From positions 1 through 64,000 of the forward strand of contig NZ_MSSW01000063.1 in NCBI RefSeq assembly GCF_002150685.1: 64,000 bases of DNA. Reading direction: 5' to 3'. Both the position numbers and the translations under genes were made by a program. Positions 1 through 7,575 of this stretch are shown in pieces (positions within the stretch are counted from its first letter, which is position 1; each line of letters starts with the position of its first letter). This DNA is from Algoriphagus antarcticus (lineage in GTDB: Bacteria > Bacteroidota > Bacteroidia > Cytophagales > Cyclobacteriaceae). A model generated the notes under the pieces. It was not told where the DNA came from. It worked only from the letters and a program-made list of their open reading frames with translations, and ran no database searches.

Positions 1-3
1 AGA

Positions 4-31
4 TTCTTCAGTCTTCCGTCTACTGTCTGCC
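4..31 (-). repeat. heptamer array over the cobA stop codon
   Basis: Read on the minus strand this is four 7-bp units of the pattern NNNAGAC (AGTAGAC, GGAAGAC and variants). The cobA TAG stop and the codons before it lie inside the array. The same unit family follows prmA in the same orientation. Confidence 0.7.
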
Positions 32-796
32 AGCTCCCAAAACCACTTCCCGATACAGCGCCGCAAGCTTCATGCTTTCACGCACTACCTCACCAATGAT
101 GATGATTGCTGGAGCTTCTACTTTGGAATCTTCAGCTTTTTGCTCAATGTCTGAAATATATCCAGCCACAATTTTTTCTTCACGTGTCGTTCCACTTTGG
201 ATAATCGCTATAGGCAAGTCAGCTTTTCCAAACTTACTATAAACCTCCGAAATCTCAGCCAGCTTCTTGGTTCCCATCAACACGACAACAGTTGCAGTGG
301 ATTGTGCAGCCAAAGCCAGGTCCTTGGAAAGTTCACCAGCTGAAGTAGTACCAGTCACTACCCAAAAACTCTCAGAAACTCCTCTCTTCGTCACTGGAAT
401 TCCAGCCGAAGCAGGAACAGCAACAGCCGAAGTAATACCGGGAATCAATTTAGTAGTTACTCCAAATGCTTCTATATATTCTATCTCTTCCGATCCACGT
501 CCAAAAACAAATGGATCTCCACCTTTCAGACGAACGACATGCCCGTGCTTTTTTGCTAAGCTGACGCAAAGTTGATTGGTGTCCTCTTGTGGATGGGAAT
601 GCTTTCCTACACGTTTGCCAACAAATATTTTGAGGGCTGTCTGCGGCGCATGATCAAGTAAAACTGGATCTATCAGCGCGTCATACAAGACCACATCGGC
701 ATTGTTTAGTGCCAAAACAGCCTTAAGTGTGATTAATTCAGGATCACCTGGGCCAGCTCCGACCAGCGTTACCTTTGGTTGAATGATTGGTCTCAT
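20..796 (-). CDS. cobA: uroporphyrinogen-III C-methyltransferase (SUMT)
   Basis: SAM-dependent enzyme that methylates uroporphyrinogen III to precorrin-2, the branch point toward siroheme, which is the cofactor of the sulfite reductase encoded just upstream. Family motifs are visible: VGAGPGDPELIT at residues 12-23 and GGDPFVFGRG near 92-101. At 258 aa this is the stand-alone enzyme, without the dehydrogenase/ferrochelatase module of CysG fusions, so those steps must be encoded elsewhere. Its ATG overlaps the sulfite reductase stop (ATGA), which suggests translational coupling. It is the last gene of the sulfate-assimilation block. The C-terminal codons run into a heptamer array. Confidence 0.95.
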   Translation of the reverse strand: MRPIIQPKVTLVGAGPGDPELITLKAVLALNNADVVLYDALIDPVLLDHAPQTALKIFVGKRVGKHSHPQEDTNQLCVSLAKKHGHVVRLKGGDPFVFGRGSEEIEYIEAFGVTTKLIPGITSAVAVPASAGIPVTKRGVSESFWVVTGTTSAGELSKDLALAAQSTATVVVLMGTKKLAEISEVYSKFGKADLPIAIIQSGTTREEKIVAGYISDIEQKAEDSKVEAPAIIIIGEVVRESMKLAALYREVVLGAGRQ

Positions 797-2892
797 GCTG
801 TAACTTCCTCTTCGCGATAGCTTTTGAGCAAACCGTAAATTTCCAATGTGTTTGCAGCGTACGTATTCGCAAATTGCTCTGTAGGCTCATTTTGATTGAT
901 CTGGTAGATCTTTTCTGCGAAAGTTCCTCCCAAATCTATTTTTCCGCTTGCTATAAAAGCCTCGTCAAACTGAGCGATAATGTTTGCATAGGAGTTAGCA
1001 CTTAAGCTTTCACTTAGCAAAATTGCTTTTGCCGCATTGATCAAACCTGCGTAATGATGGTAAATACTATCTGACCAGCGGCCTTCTTCCAGACATTTTT
1101 GAGCGATGTCGATTTTCTCCTTGGCTTCCAAAAGCAAAGTAGCAACCAAGTCAAGCACCACACCGGCACATTCACCCACACCAACCGCGATTTTATATTC
1201 TTCGGTATTTCCCCAATCCACATAATCTGCCGGGGTTACTGTAGAAGCATCACCCAATTCTTTCAACAATTCATAGAAATATATCTGGCCTTTTTTGTCG
1301 TAATAGCTTAAGAAATCCTGTCCGCTGGCATTTGCTTCAAAATCATCTAGTAGAACCCTCAATGCCTGAGGGCCTCTTTTGCTAGGAATCTTTGTCACTT
1401 TATCTGCAAAGCGCCCGTTTCCATCGCCCATATTTCCTCCACCAAGCAACACTTGAAGTGCTGGAATTACAACTTTTCCAGATTTCATGGACATGCCCTG
1501 AAAACCAATATGAGCCATGTTATGCTGACCACAGGCGTTCATACAACCTGAGATCTTGATCACCAAATTCTGATTTTTCAAATACTGAGGATACTCCGCA
1601 AGGATTACTTTTTCCAATTCTGCAGCGATACCTGTAGAACTCGCAATTCCAAGATTACAGGTATCCGTTCCAGGGCAAGCGGTGATATCTCCCAATGAAT
1701 TATAGCCAGCAGCTGCCAAACCAATTTCTTTTAACTCCTTGTAGAAATACGGAACCAAATCTTCACGTACATCCCGAATCAGGAAGTTTTGACGAAGAGT
1801 AAAACGGATCTCCGAATTGGCATATTTCTCTACTAAATCAGCCAGCTTTCTCGCCTGATCTGTGTAGAAATCGCCAAGCGTAACTCTTATTCCCAAAGAG
1901 ACATATCCTTCTTGCTTTTGAGGTAGAATATTAGTGAGTTTGAAATGCTCGAAATCCAACCCAAGTTCCTCTTCCACATTCGCGGAAGGAGCATTGGGAA
2001 GCTTTTGCGCAGCTTCATAATCTTCAAAATCTATTGGATAAGACTTGAAGGAAAGTGCTTTTTTCTCATTTTCCACCAATTCCAAAAACGCTTCAACGCC
2101 CATATCCTTGATCAAAAACTTCATTCTGGCTTTCATGCGCTTAGCTCGCTCGCCATGTCGGTCAAAGATTCTAATGACGGCATCTGCAACAGGAATGATT
2201 TGATCAGTTTCCACAAAGTCAGAAATCGCATCTGCATGACGTGGCTGAGATCCTAAACCTCCACCAAGCATCACTTTAAATCCACGAACTTCCTCGCCGT
2301 CGATCACTTTCACTTTCGGGATAAAACCCAAATCGTGCAAATAGCTCAAGCCCGTATCTTCATCTGAAGAGGAAAAGGAAATTTTGAACTTCCTTCCCAT
2401 TTCTTGGGAGATAGGATTTCTCAAAAAATATTTGAAAACCGCATCAGCGTATGGAGTGACATCAAATGGCTCATTGACATCAATTCCTGCAGTTTCTGAA
2501 GCAGTGACATTTCTTACGGTATTTCCGCAAGCCTCCCGGATAGTGACATCATCCCGCTCCAATTCCGCCCAAAGCTCGGGCGTCCTATCCAAACTCACAT
2601 AGTGAATCTGAATATCCTGACGCGTGGTGATATGAAGTCTTCCTGTAGAATATTCATCGGATACTTTACAGATCCTGCGTAGTTGATCCGAAGAAACACG
2701 GCCATAGGGTAATTTGATACGAATCATCTGCACCCCTGGCTGACGCTGTCCATAGACGCCACGGGCCAGACGAAGACTACGGAATTTTTCTTCATCGATA
2801 TTACCTGCTTTGAAAAGCGAAATTTTCTTTTCTAAATCGATGATATCCTGTTCTACTATATTGTTTTCGAGTTCTGTTCTAAAGCTTTGCAT
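793..2892 (-). CDS. siroheme sulfite (nitrite) reductase with C-terminal HEPN-like extension
   Basis: Hemoprotein that reduces sulfite to sulfide with six electrons. The nitrite/sulfite reductase ferredoxin-like and siroheme domains fill residues 1-560. The 4Fe-4S/siroheme cysteines are visible as CPGTDTC (C406, C412) and CMNAC (C450, C454). Sulfite is the likely substrate because the neighbours are cysHDN and the siroheme enzyme cobA. Residues about 575-699 form an extra all-helical segment resembling the HEPN-like tail seen on some Bacteroidota nitrite/sulfite reductases; its role is unknown. No flavoprotein partner is adjacent, so ferredoxin is a plausible donor. Start at MQSF; cobA overlaps its stop by 4 nt. 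Confidence 0.92.
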   Translation of the reverse strand: MQSFRTELENNIVEQDIIDLEKKISLFKAGNIDEEKFRSLRLARGVYGQRQPGVQMIRIKLPYGRVSSDQLRRICKVSDEYSTGRLHITTRQDIQIHYVSLDRTPELWAELERDDVTIREACGNTVRNVTASETAGIDVNEPFDVTPYADAVFKYFLRNPISQEMGRKFKISFSSSDEDTGLSYLHDLGFIPKVKVIDGEEVRGFKVMLGGGLGSQPRHADAISDFVETDQIIPVADAVIRIFDRHGERAKRMKARMKFLIKDMGVEAFLELVENEKKALSFKSYPIDFEDYEAAQKLPNAPSANVEEELGLDFEHFKLTNILPQKQEGYVSLGIRVTLGDFYTDQARKLADLVEKYANSEIRFTLRQNFLIRDVREDLVPYFYKELKEIGLAAAGYNSLGDITACPGTDTCNLGIASSTGIAAELEKVILAEYPQYLKNQNLVIKISGCMNACGQHNMAHIGFQGMSMKSGKVVIPALQVLLGGGNMGDGNGRFADKVTKIPSKRGPQALRVLLDDFEANASGQDFLSYYDKKGQIYFYELLKELGDASTVTPADYVDWGNTEEYKIAVGVGECAGVVLDLVATLLLEAKEKIDIAQKCLEEGRWSDSIYHHYAGLINAAKAILLSESLSANSYANIIAQFDEAFIASGKIDLGGTFAEKIYQINQNEPTEQFANTYAANTLEIYGLLKSYREEEVTA

Positions 2893-2963
2893 GGCTGTAA
2901 TAGGTTTTATGGTTTGGGATTTTCACTCATTTCAGACCGCCAAGAGCGAGAGAGAAATCTCCT

Positions 2964-2998
2964 CAAATAATAATGAATATCGAATTTTGAATGATGAA
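2964..2998 (-). repeat. heptamer array downstream of cysN
   Basis: Five 7-bp units on the minus strand, TTCATCA, TTCAAAA, TTCGATA, TTCATTA and a degenerate fifth, starting 13 nt after the cysN stop. Same unit family and coding-strand orientation as downstream of ccmB and cysH. Confidence 0.7.
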
Positions 2999-3011
2999 CA
3001 GCGAAGACTCG

Positions 3012-4268
3012 CTATTCTATAAATCCAACTGAAACGGTATCGTATTCTGCTTCGTCGATCAGGATAAAGCTCCCATTTGACTTATTTGTATGATAAGAAT
3101 CAAAATGGATCGGCTTGCTCAGGCGGAAATGAACTCTTCCGATATCATTCAGTTTAAGCTGTCCCGCTTCCTCAGTTCCTGTAAAGTCAGTGTGAATTCT
3201 GGATTCGATCTGATCTACTTTTGCCATTACACGGTTTACACCATGTTGCAAAATGTATTTACTACCTACTCTCAAAGGCTTATTGTTCACCTGGCAGATA
3301 GTGGCAGTCAATCGCTTCTCGCTTGTCGGCAATTCTCCGCTTTTCACCAGCATATCTCCACGACTCAAATCCACTTCTGTATCTAGTGTGATCGCTATGG
3401 AACTGCCTGCAGCGGCTTCTTGGATTTCCTGATCGAAATAGTGAATGCTTTTGATTTTAGAAGTATTCAGTGAAGGCAGGAGCGTGACTTCATCGCCTAC
3501 TTTTAAGTTTCCTCCATAGAGCATTCCCGAGAAACCTCTGAAGTCATGCCAAGCTTCCGTCTTAGGACGAATGACATATTGCACAGGGAATCGGGCAAGG
3601 GAACTTACTTCCAAATCGGCAGGCTCCAATACTTCTAAGTGATCCAAAAGTGTATTCCCTACATACCAAGGCATTTCTTCCGACTGTCTTGCTATATTTT
3701 CTCCTTTCAAAGCAGAAACAGGTATAAAGGTGATCTGATCTTCAGTAAAATCTGATTTGGCAACCAACGCATCGAAATCCGCTTTGATTTTCAAATAGAC
3801 ATCTTCCTCATAACCCACCAAATCCATCTTATTGATCGCTACGACCACATGGCTGATGCGCAATAAATTAGCAATGAAGAAGTGGCGATAAGTCTGCTCT
3901 ATCACGCCTTTTCTTGCATCAATCAGGATGATCGCCACTTGAGAAGTCGATGCACCAGTCACCATGTTTCGTGTGTATTCCACATGGCCAGGCGTATCGG
4001 CTACGATGAAATTTGTCTTATCCGTATTGAAATAAATATGTGCCACGTCTATTGTGATTCCTTGCTCACGCTCAGCTACCAAGCCGTCGGTAGCCAAGGA
4101 GAAATCCAGGTAATCATATCCACGTTGCTTGGAGCTACGCTCGATTGCTTCGATTTTATCCGTTGTGAGCGATTTTGTATCGTAAAGTAGTCGCCCTATC
4201 AGTGTGCTCTTGCCATCATCGACAGAACCTGCAGTAGCGATTTTTATAAGTTTTCTATTTTCAGACAT
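3012..4268 (-). CDS. cysN: sulfate adenylyltransferase subunit 1, GTPase
   Basis: GTPase subunit of ATP sulfurylase. It couples GTP hydrolysis to adenylylation of sulfate by CysD, giving adenosine 5'-phosphosulfate in the cytoplasm. Translation-factor GTPase motifs are clear: the P-loop in GSVDDGKSTL near the N-terminus, DTPGHVEY and NKMD, followed by EF-Tu-like barrel domains. The open frame extends 64 codons further upstream, but the family start is MSENRKLIKIAT, so I place the ATG at 4268, giving 418 aa. No APS kinase (CysC) fusion is present, in line with the downstream reductase being an APS-type enzyme. cysD ends 121 nt upstream. Confidence 0.95.
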   Translation of the reverse strand: MSENRKLIKIATAGSVDDGKSTLIGRLLYDTKSLTTDKIEAIERSSKQRGYDYLDFSLATDGLVAEREQGITIDVAHIYFNTDKTNFIVADTPGHVEYTRNMVTGASTSQVAIILIDARKGVIEQTYRHFFIANLLRISHVVVAINKMDLVGYEEDVYLKIKADFDALVAKSDFTEDQITFIPVSALKGENIARQSEEMPWYVGNTLLDHLEVLEPADLEVSSLARFPVQYVIRPKTEAWHDFRGFSGMLYGGNLKVGDEVTLLPSLNTSKIKSIHYFDQEIQEAAAGSSIAITLDTEVDLSRGDMLVKSGELPTSEKRLTATICQVNNKPLRVGSKYILQHGVNRVMAKVDQIESRIHTDFTGTEEAGQLKLNDIGRVHFRLSKPIHFDSYHTNKSNGSFILIDEAEYDTVSVGFIE

Positions 4269-4310
4269 GTTAGTTCTAGTTAAAGGATAATCTGGATTTT
4301 GTGAGCTACG

Positions 4311-4328
4311 CTGCTTCTGGAGAAGCAG
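4311..4328. repeat. small palindrome CTGCTTCT-GG-AGAAGCAG
   Basis: Perfect 8-bp stem with a 2-bp centre in the cysD-cysN spacer. The core GCTTCT-NN-AGAAGC recurs at 42776-42789 and 46720-46733. Confidence 0.6.
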
Positions 4329-4354
4329 CATAACGAAAGTGGGCTGCCGCGAAT

Positions 4355-4389
4355 ACTTGATACTTTGTACTTGAGACTTACTACTTTTT
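4355..4389 (-). repeat. heptamer array directly after the cysD stop
   Basis: Five consecutive 7-bp units ending in AAGT (AAAAAGT, AGTAAGT, CTCAAGT, ACAAAGT, ATCAAGT) begin at the first base after the cysD TAG. Confidence 0.75.
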
Positions 4390-5289
4390 CTAAAAGTATC
4401 CGACTTTCTTTCTTTTCTCCATGGCGGCTTCGGATCGCTTGTCATCGATTCTAGCACCACGCTCGGATATTGAGGAATCTCGAATTTCTCCTACCACATC
4501 ATCCAGCGATACGGCTTCTGAAAATACAGCTGCAGTACAGGTCATGTCACCTACAGTTCGGAATCGTACCATTTTCACTAATACCTCCTCATGTTCTTCT
4601 CTAAACACGTGCTCATTGGCAGTCCAGATCAGCCCATCACGAAGGAATACCTCGCGCTCATGCGCAAAATAGATCGATGGAATCTCAATATTTTCAGTTC
4701 TGATATACTCCCAAACATCCAATTCTGTCCAGTTAGAAATCGGGAAACAACGCACATTCTGGCCATTATGGATTTTACCATTCAGCATATCAAATAGCTC
4801 CGGGCGTTGGTTTTTCTCATCCCACTGACCAAAGTCATCTCTTACAGAGAAAACTCGTTCTTTTGCTCGGGCTTTTTCCTCATCCCTTCTCGCTCCTCCA
4901 ATACAAGCATCAAACTTGAATTCTTCAATGGCATCCAAAAGCGTGGTAGTCTGAAGCGAGTTTCTGCTGGAATACCTTCCCCGCTCCTCACGAACTTTTC
5001 CTTGATCAATAGAATCCTGTACATTCCTCACGATCAACTCCAATCCAAGTTCTTCAACTAGTCTATCTCTGAACTCGATAGTCTCAGGGAAATTATGACC
5101 TGTGTCCACGTGTAGTAAAGGGAAAGGAATTCTCGCTGGATAAAAAGCTTTCTGAGCCAGTCTAACTAGCGTGATGGAGTCCTTGCCTCCAGAAAAAAGC
5201 AAAACCGGACGCTCAAACTGCGCCGCCACTTCACGGATGATGTGGATCGATTCTGCTTCTTTTGGATTAGGTATTAATAGGTTGTTCAT
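4390..5289 (-). CDS. cysD: sulfate adenylyltransferase subunit 2
   Basis: Catalytic PP-loop subunit of ATP sulfurylase, partner of the adjacent CysN. The pyrophosphatase loop FSGGKDSI is near residue 38 and the family segments HVDTGHNFPE and IGGARRDEEKARAKER follow. The frame allows six more N-terminal codons, but MNNLLIPNPKEAE at 5289 is the usual start and gives 299 aa, normal for CysD. It sits between cysH (210 nt upstream, a spacer full of heptamer arrays) and cysN, all minus strand, and is probably cotranscribed under the operator at 6489-6511. Confidence 0.95.
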   Translation of the reverse strand: MNNLLIPNPKEAESIHIIREVAAQFERPVLLFSGGKDSITLVRLAQKAFYPARIPFPLLHVDTGHNFPETIEFRDRLVEELGLELIVRNVQDSIDQGKVREERGRYSSRNSLQTTTLLDAIEEFKFDACIGGARRDEEKARAKERVFSVRDDFGQWDEKNQRPELFDMLNGKIHNGQNVRCFPISNWTELDVWEYIRTENIEIPSIYFAHEREVFLRDGLIWTANEHVFREEHEEVLVKMVRFRTVGDMTCTAAVFSEAVSLDDVVGEIRDSSISERGARIDDKRSEAAMEKRKKVGYF

Positions 5290-5315
5290 GGTATTTATGA
5301 TTTGCACTTTTCCAC

Positions 5316-5350
5316 TTCATTATTCGTAATTCATCATTCTACATTCATTA
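5316..5350 (+). repeat. heptamer array in the cysH-cysD spacer, plus orientation
   Basis: Five 7-bp units (TTCATTA, TTCGTAA, TTCATCA, TTCTACA, TTCATTA) on the plus strand, 26 nt before the cysD start. It is the inverted counterpart of the array at 5422-5459, so the spacer transcript could fold on itself. Confidence 0.7.
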
Positions 5351-5421
5351 TTTTTCAAATGAGGAATTTCAAATTTTCACTGTCTAAGTCTTTAAGCTTT
5401 TTTGTCTTACTTCTAAATTTT

Positions 5422-5503
5422 TAATGTCGAATGATGAATGTTCAATAATGAATATCGAAGTGTGCACCGCTCACCCGACATCGGACATCCAACATCCGTC
5501 ACT
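5422..5503 (-). repeat. two heptamer arrays abutting the cysH stop
   Basis: On the minus strand, immediately after the cysH TGA, come units GATGTTG, GATGTCC and GATGTCG plus degenerate ones (down to about 5470), then TTCGATA, TTCATTA, TTGAACA, TTCATCA and TTCGACA (5459-5425). The GATGTNN family also follows the LOG gene at 43519 in the same coding-strand orientation. Confidence 0.7.
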
Positions 5504-6203
5504 TACTATGCAACCCACATTCCTTCTTCGAGTCTTCCCACCACCATCGGCCTGCCCGGGCATCTTCGCCTTCGGCAATTGCTCGGGTACAAGGCGCACA
5601 GCCGATGCTGACAAAGCCTTTATCATGAAGTGGATTATAGGGGATTTTCTTTTCGCTGATATAAGCAATCATCTCATCAAAAGTCCAATCCAGCAATGGA
5701 TTGAATTTCAGGATTTGATTTCCCTCATCCCACTCGATGCGCTTCATTTCACTTCTATTAGCTGATTGCTCGGCACGAAGTCCAGTAACCCAGACATCAT
5801 TTCCAGCCAGAGCTCTTCGAAGAGGCTCCACCTTGCGTACAAAGCAGCAAGACTTTCTATTTTCAACAGAGTCATAAAAACCGTTGATTCCGATTTCACT
5901 TACCAAATTCTCCACGGAGGATGTAGTAGGATAATAAACCTTTATATTTTGCTTGTATTTAGCTTCAGTTCTTGATAACAGGTCTAACGTCTCAGGAAAA
6001 AGTCTTCCCGTGTCCAAAGAAAATATTGAGATAGGTAAGTGTGCATCAGCAATCAGCAGTGTGATCACCTGATCTTCCTGACCTAAGGAGGTCGAAAAAG
6101 TCACTTTTCCAGGAAATAAGTCAGCTACGAGAGCTAATCCTTCTTGTGCACTCAGCTCAGACAGCTGAGCTTCCAATTCATGCATATTCTTTTTGAGTGT
6201 CAT
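5499..6203 (-). CDS. cysH: adenylylsulfate (APS) reductase, CysH family
   Basis: Thioredoxin-dependent reduction of activated sulfate to sulfite. The CysH PP-loop fold is recognisable (FSTSLGQEDQ, SLDTGRLFPET). The cysteine pattern CC at 119-120 plus CAPC at 202-205 is the 4Fe-4S ligand set of assimilatory APS reductases rather than cluster-free PAPS reductases. The catalytic cysteine is C229 in KKECGLH near the C-terminus. This fits the missing CysC kinase. The start overlaps the DUF2061 gene by 26 nt (8 nt if MHELEAQ at 6185 is used). The stop abuts heptamer arrays. Confidence 0.94.
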   Translation of the reverse strand: MTLKKNMHELEAQLSELSAQEGLALVADLFPGKVTFSTSLGQEDQVITLLIADAHLPISIFSLDTGRLFPETLDLLSRTEAKYKQNIKVYYPTTSSVENLVSEIGINGFYDSVENRKSCCFVRKVEPLRRALAGNDVWVTGLRAEQSANRSEMKRIEWDEGNQILKFNPLLDWTFDEMIAYISEKKIPYNPLHDKGFVSIGCAPCTRAIAEGEDARAGRWWWEDSKKECGLHSK

Positions 6204-6450
6204 CTGCTTGTGCTTTTGGAGTGCTTTCCCAAACTCTCTCGTGGAAATAATACAGGATAATCTTAGAGAAGACCTCTACAGATCCAATAGAGAGGGCCAT
6301 CACCAGCTGCCCTGTCACGAAATAGGAAATGATAATCGTGTCAATGGTCCCTACAATTCTCCAGGAAATCGACTTAAGCAAACTTTTAGCATTGCTGTCC
6401 CTTCCGGACTTGCTAGAGAATAGCTTTTTAAGTGGCTGGTCTAAAATCAT
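6178..6450 (-). CDS. DUF2061 small membrane protein
   Basis: Small protein of the DUF2061 family, often found beside cysteine-biosynthesis genes in Bacteroidota; its biochemical role is unknown. It is about 90 aa with two hydrophobic helices (WRIVGTIDTIIISYFVTGQL and the stretch around VEVFSKIILYYF) and a basic N-terminus. The frame can be opened from a GTG at 6477, but that GTG overlaps the predicted -7 promoter box, so I use the ATG at 6450 (MILDQPLKKLF). It is the first gene of the sulfate block and overlaps cysH. Confidence 0.8.
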   Translation of the reverse strand: MILDQPLKKLFSSKSGRDSNAKSLLKSISWRIVGTIDTIIISYFVTGQLVMALSIGSVEVFSKIILYYFHERVWESTPKAQADDTQKEYA

Positions 6451-6476
6451 ACTTGGTTTATTACGAGAGTCAAACA

Positions 6477-6484
6477 CAAAAGTA
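6477..6484 (-). promoter_or_regulatory. -7 promoter box of the sulfate-assimilation operon
   Basis: TACTTTTG on the minus strand matches the Bacteroidota -7 consensus TAnnTTTG exactly and lies 26 nt before the DUF2061 ATG. No good TTTG is seen at the usual 19-21 nt spacing; that position falls inside the 23-bp palindrome, as expected of a regulated promoter. Confidence 0.6.
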
Positions 6485-6488
6485 TATA

Positions 6489-6511
6489 AACCCTATAAAT
6501 TATATAGGGTT
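6489..6511. promoter_or_regulatory. perfect 23-bp palindrome, candidate Rrf2 operator
   Basis: AACCCTATA, five bases (AATTA), then TATAGGGTT: a perfect 9-5-9 inverted repeat. It lies between the rrf2 stop and the sulfate block, just upstream of the -7 box. Rrf2 dimers bind palindromes of about this size, so the adjacent Rrf2 protein is the obvious ligand. This is inferred from position and symmetry only. Confidence 0.7.
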
Positions 6512-6526
6512 AATTACAAAAAAATT

Positions 6527-6949
6527 TTACTCTTCCTTGAGAATATCTTCTAAGGACTTGTTTTCCAGTATTTTAAGCGTCTCATCCCTCACCTGAATCA
6601 TGACTCTATTAATCCCACAGACAGCTTCATTCTTGCACTCATCGCAAGGCTCGTAATAATTTAAGCTTACACAAGGAAGCATTGCTATCGGCCCATCCAG
6701 CAATCGAATCACCTTTGAAAGAGGGATATCTTTAGGCTCCTTGATCAGGTAATAACCTCCACCCTTACCCTTTTTGCTCCCCAGCATTCCGGCCTTCTTG
6801 AGTTCAAGTAGAATATTCTCCAGAAACTTATGAGAGATCCCATACTCTTCTGAAATCTCTTGAATCAAAACTGTCTTCTCGTCTTTGTGCTTGCCCAAGT
6901 AGGTCAGAGCATGCAGGGCGTATTTGGTCTTTTTAGAAAGCATAGACAA
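6527..6949 (-). CDS. Rrf2-family transcriptional regulator
   Basis: Winged-helix regulator of 140 aa. The N-terminal helix-turn-helix (MLSKKTKYALHAL, EISEEYGISHKFLENIL) and the wing with GKGGGY are typical. Cysteines C93, C102, C105 and C111 lie in the loop where IscR/NsrR-type members bind an Fe-S cluster; their spacing is wider than in classic IscR, so an Fe-S or thiol sensor is possible but unproven. It stands directly before the sulfate-assimilation genes and the 23-bp palindrome, suggesting control of sulfur uptake similar in concept to CymR. Start at 6949, or M3 at 6943. Confidence 0.88.
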   Translation of the reverse strand: MSMLSKKTKYALHALTYLGKHKDEKTVLIQEISEEYGISHKFLENILLELKKAGMLGSKKGKGGGYYLIKEPKDIPLSKVIRLLDGPIAMLPCVSLNYYEPCDECKNEAVCGINRVMIQVRDETLKILENKSLEDILKEE

Positions 6950-6999
6950 AAATAAGCTTTTTGATGGAATACCCTAGTGTGGGAGTAGGCTTTGATAAT

Positions 7000-7023
7000 C
7001 TTTGGGTTTCAGAAACCCCAAAG
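7000..7023. repeat. hairpin CTTTGGG...CCCAAAG upstream of rrf2
   Basis: Inverted repeat with arms CTTTGGGTTTC and GAAACCCCAAAG (one bulge) between the rrf2 start and terminator T4. It may be a regulatory hairpin or the edge of the duplicated htpG region. Confidence 0.4.
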
Positions 7024-7032
7024 GTTTAAAAA

Positions 7033-7123
7033 TAAAAAAACCATTGAGGTTTTTTAGAACTCAATGGTCTCATGAATTTATAGCCAAACCCTTCGATCTC
7101 GATTATTTTGGGATTGAAGGGTT
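7033..7123 (-). terminator. terminator pair T4 after the leftmost htpG fragment
   Basis: Two minus-strand hairpins: AACCCTTC...GAAGGGTT (7087-7123) close to the fragment stop, and ACCATTGAG...CTCAATGGT (7040-7068) followed by a T-run. The two-hairpin layout is the same as behind the other three htpG ends, with different stem sequences. Confidence 0.8.
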
Positions 7124-7132
7124 ATGTACTCA

Positions 7133-7253
7133 TTAAAGCAATTCCACACTTCTCTTAACAAATGCAGTCAGTTCTTTACCAGTAAGCAAGCCTTGGGAAA
7201 GACGTGCCAGATCAAATGACTGCTTAGCAATCTTGATCTTTTCTTCATCGGTT
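7133..7253 (-). pseudogene. htpG 3'-end fragment 1 (last ~39 codons)
   Basis: Translation on the minus strand gives the Hsp90 C-terminus in frame to the stop, including KQSFDLARLSQGLL and FVKRSVELL, with only two changes against the intact HtpG (L to R, D to E). There is no start or N-terminal part. Homology breaks off at about 7253, directly before the end of the 7269-7511 gene. It is a remnant, not a gene. Confidence 0.9.
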
Positions 7254-7268
7254 TCTCATTATCTGATA

Positions 7269-7511
7269 TCAATCTTTAAACAAGAAGAAGATAATAAGAG
7301 AAACTCCGACAAGTAAAGGCCCAACTCTACCTTTTAGGAATTCCCCTCCTTTACCTTCCTTCTTATACAAAATATATATATAAATTTGAAAAATTACGCC
7401 AAATAGCAATATAGATAATGCAATAGGTATAGATTTCAGTGAAGATGCCGAGATTATAACAGCAAGAGCAATTAGTATTGAAAACTGTTCAATTGTTTTT
7501 ATTCTTTTCAT
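7269..7511 (-). CDS. small integral membrane protein of cargo module C
   Basis: No recognised family. About 80 aa from the ATG at 7511 (MKRIKTIEQF); the frame also permits an 18-codon longer form. Hydrophobicity suggests three transmembrane helices (around ILIALAVIISAS, IALSILLFGVIFQIYIYIL and VGVSLIIFFLF) joined by basic loops. It follows the lipoprotein gene at 7576-8163 by 64 nt in the same direction. A small membrane protein after a secreted protein with a bacteriocin-like tail would fit an immunity role, but this is inference only. Its stop runs into htpG fragment 1. Confidence 0.6.
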   Translation of the reverse strand: MKRIKTIEQFSILIALAVIISASSLKSIPIALSILLFGVIFQIYIYILYKKEGKGGEFLKGRVGPLLVGVSLIIFFLFKD

Positions 7512-7575
7512 TATACTTGATTGTCTACACATATAAAATAGGCATCCTGTGCTCCATCTATACATACTAGTTCAA

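Noticed and set aside
4269..4460. Longer N-terminus of cysN
   Set aside because: The extra 64 residues overlap cysD, contain repeat-derived sequence and are not part of the family.
6451..6477. GTG start extending the DUF2061 gene by nine codons
   Set aside because: The GTG overlaps the predicted -7 promoter box, so it would not be transcribed; the ATG at 6450 fits the family.
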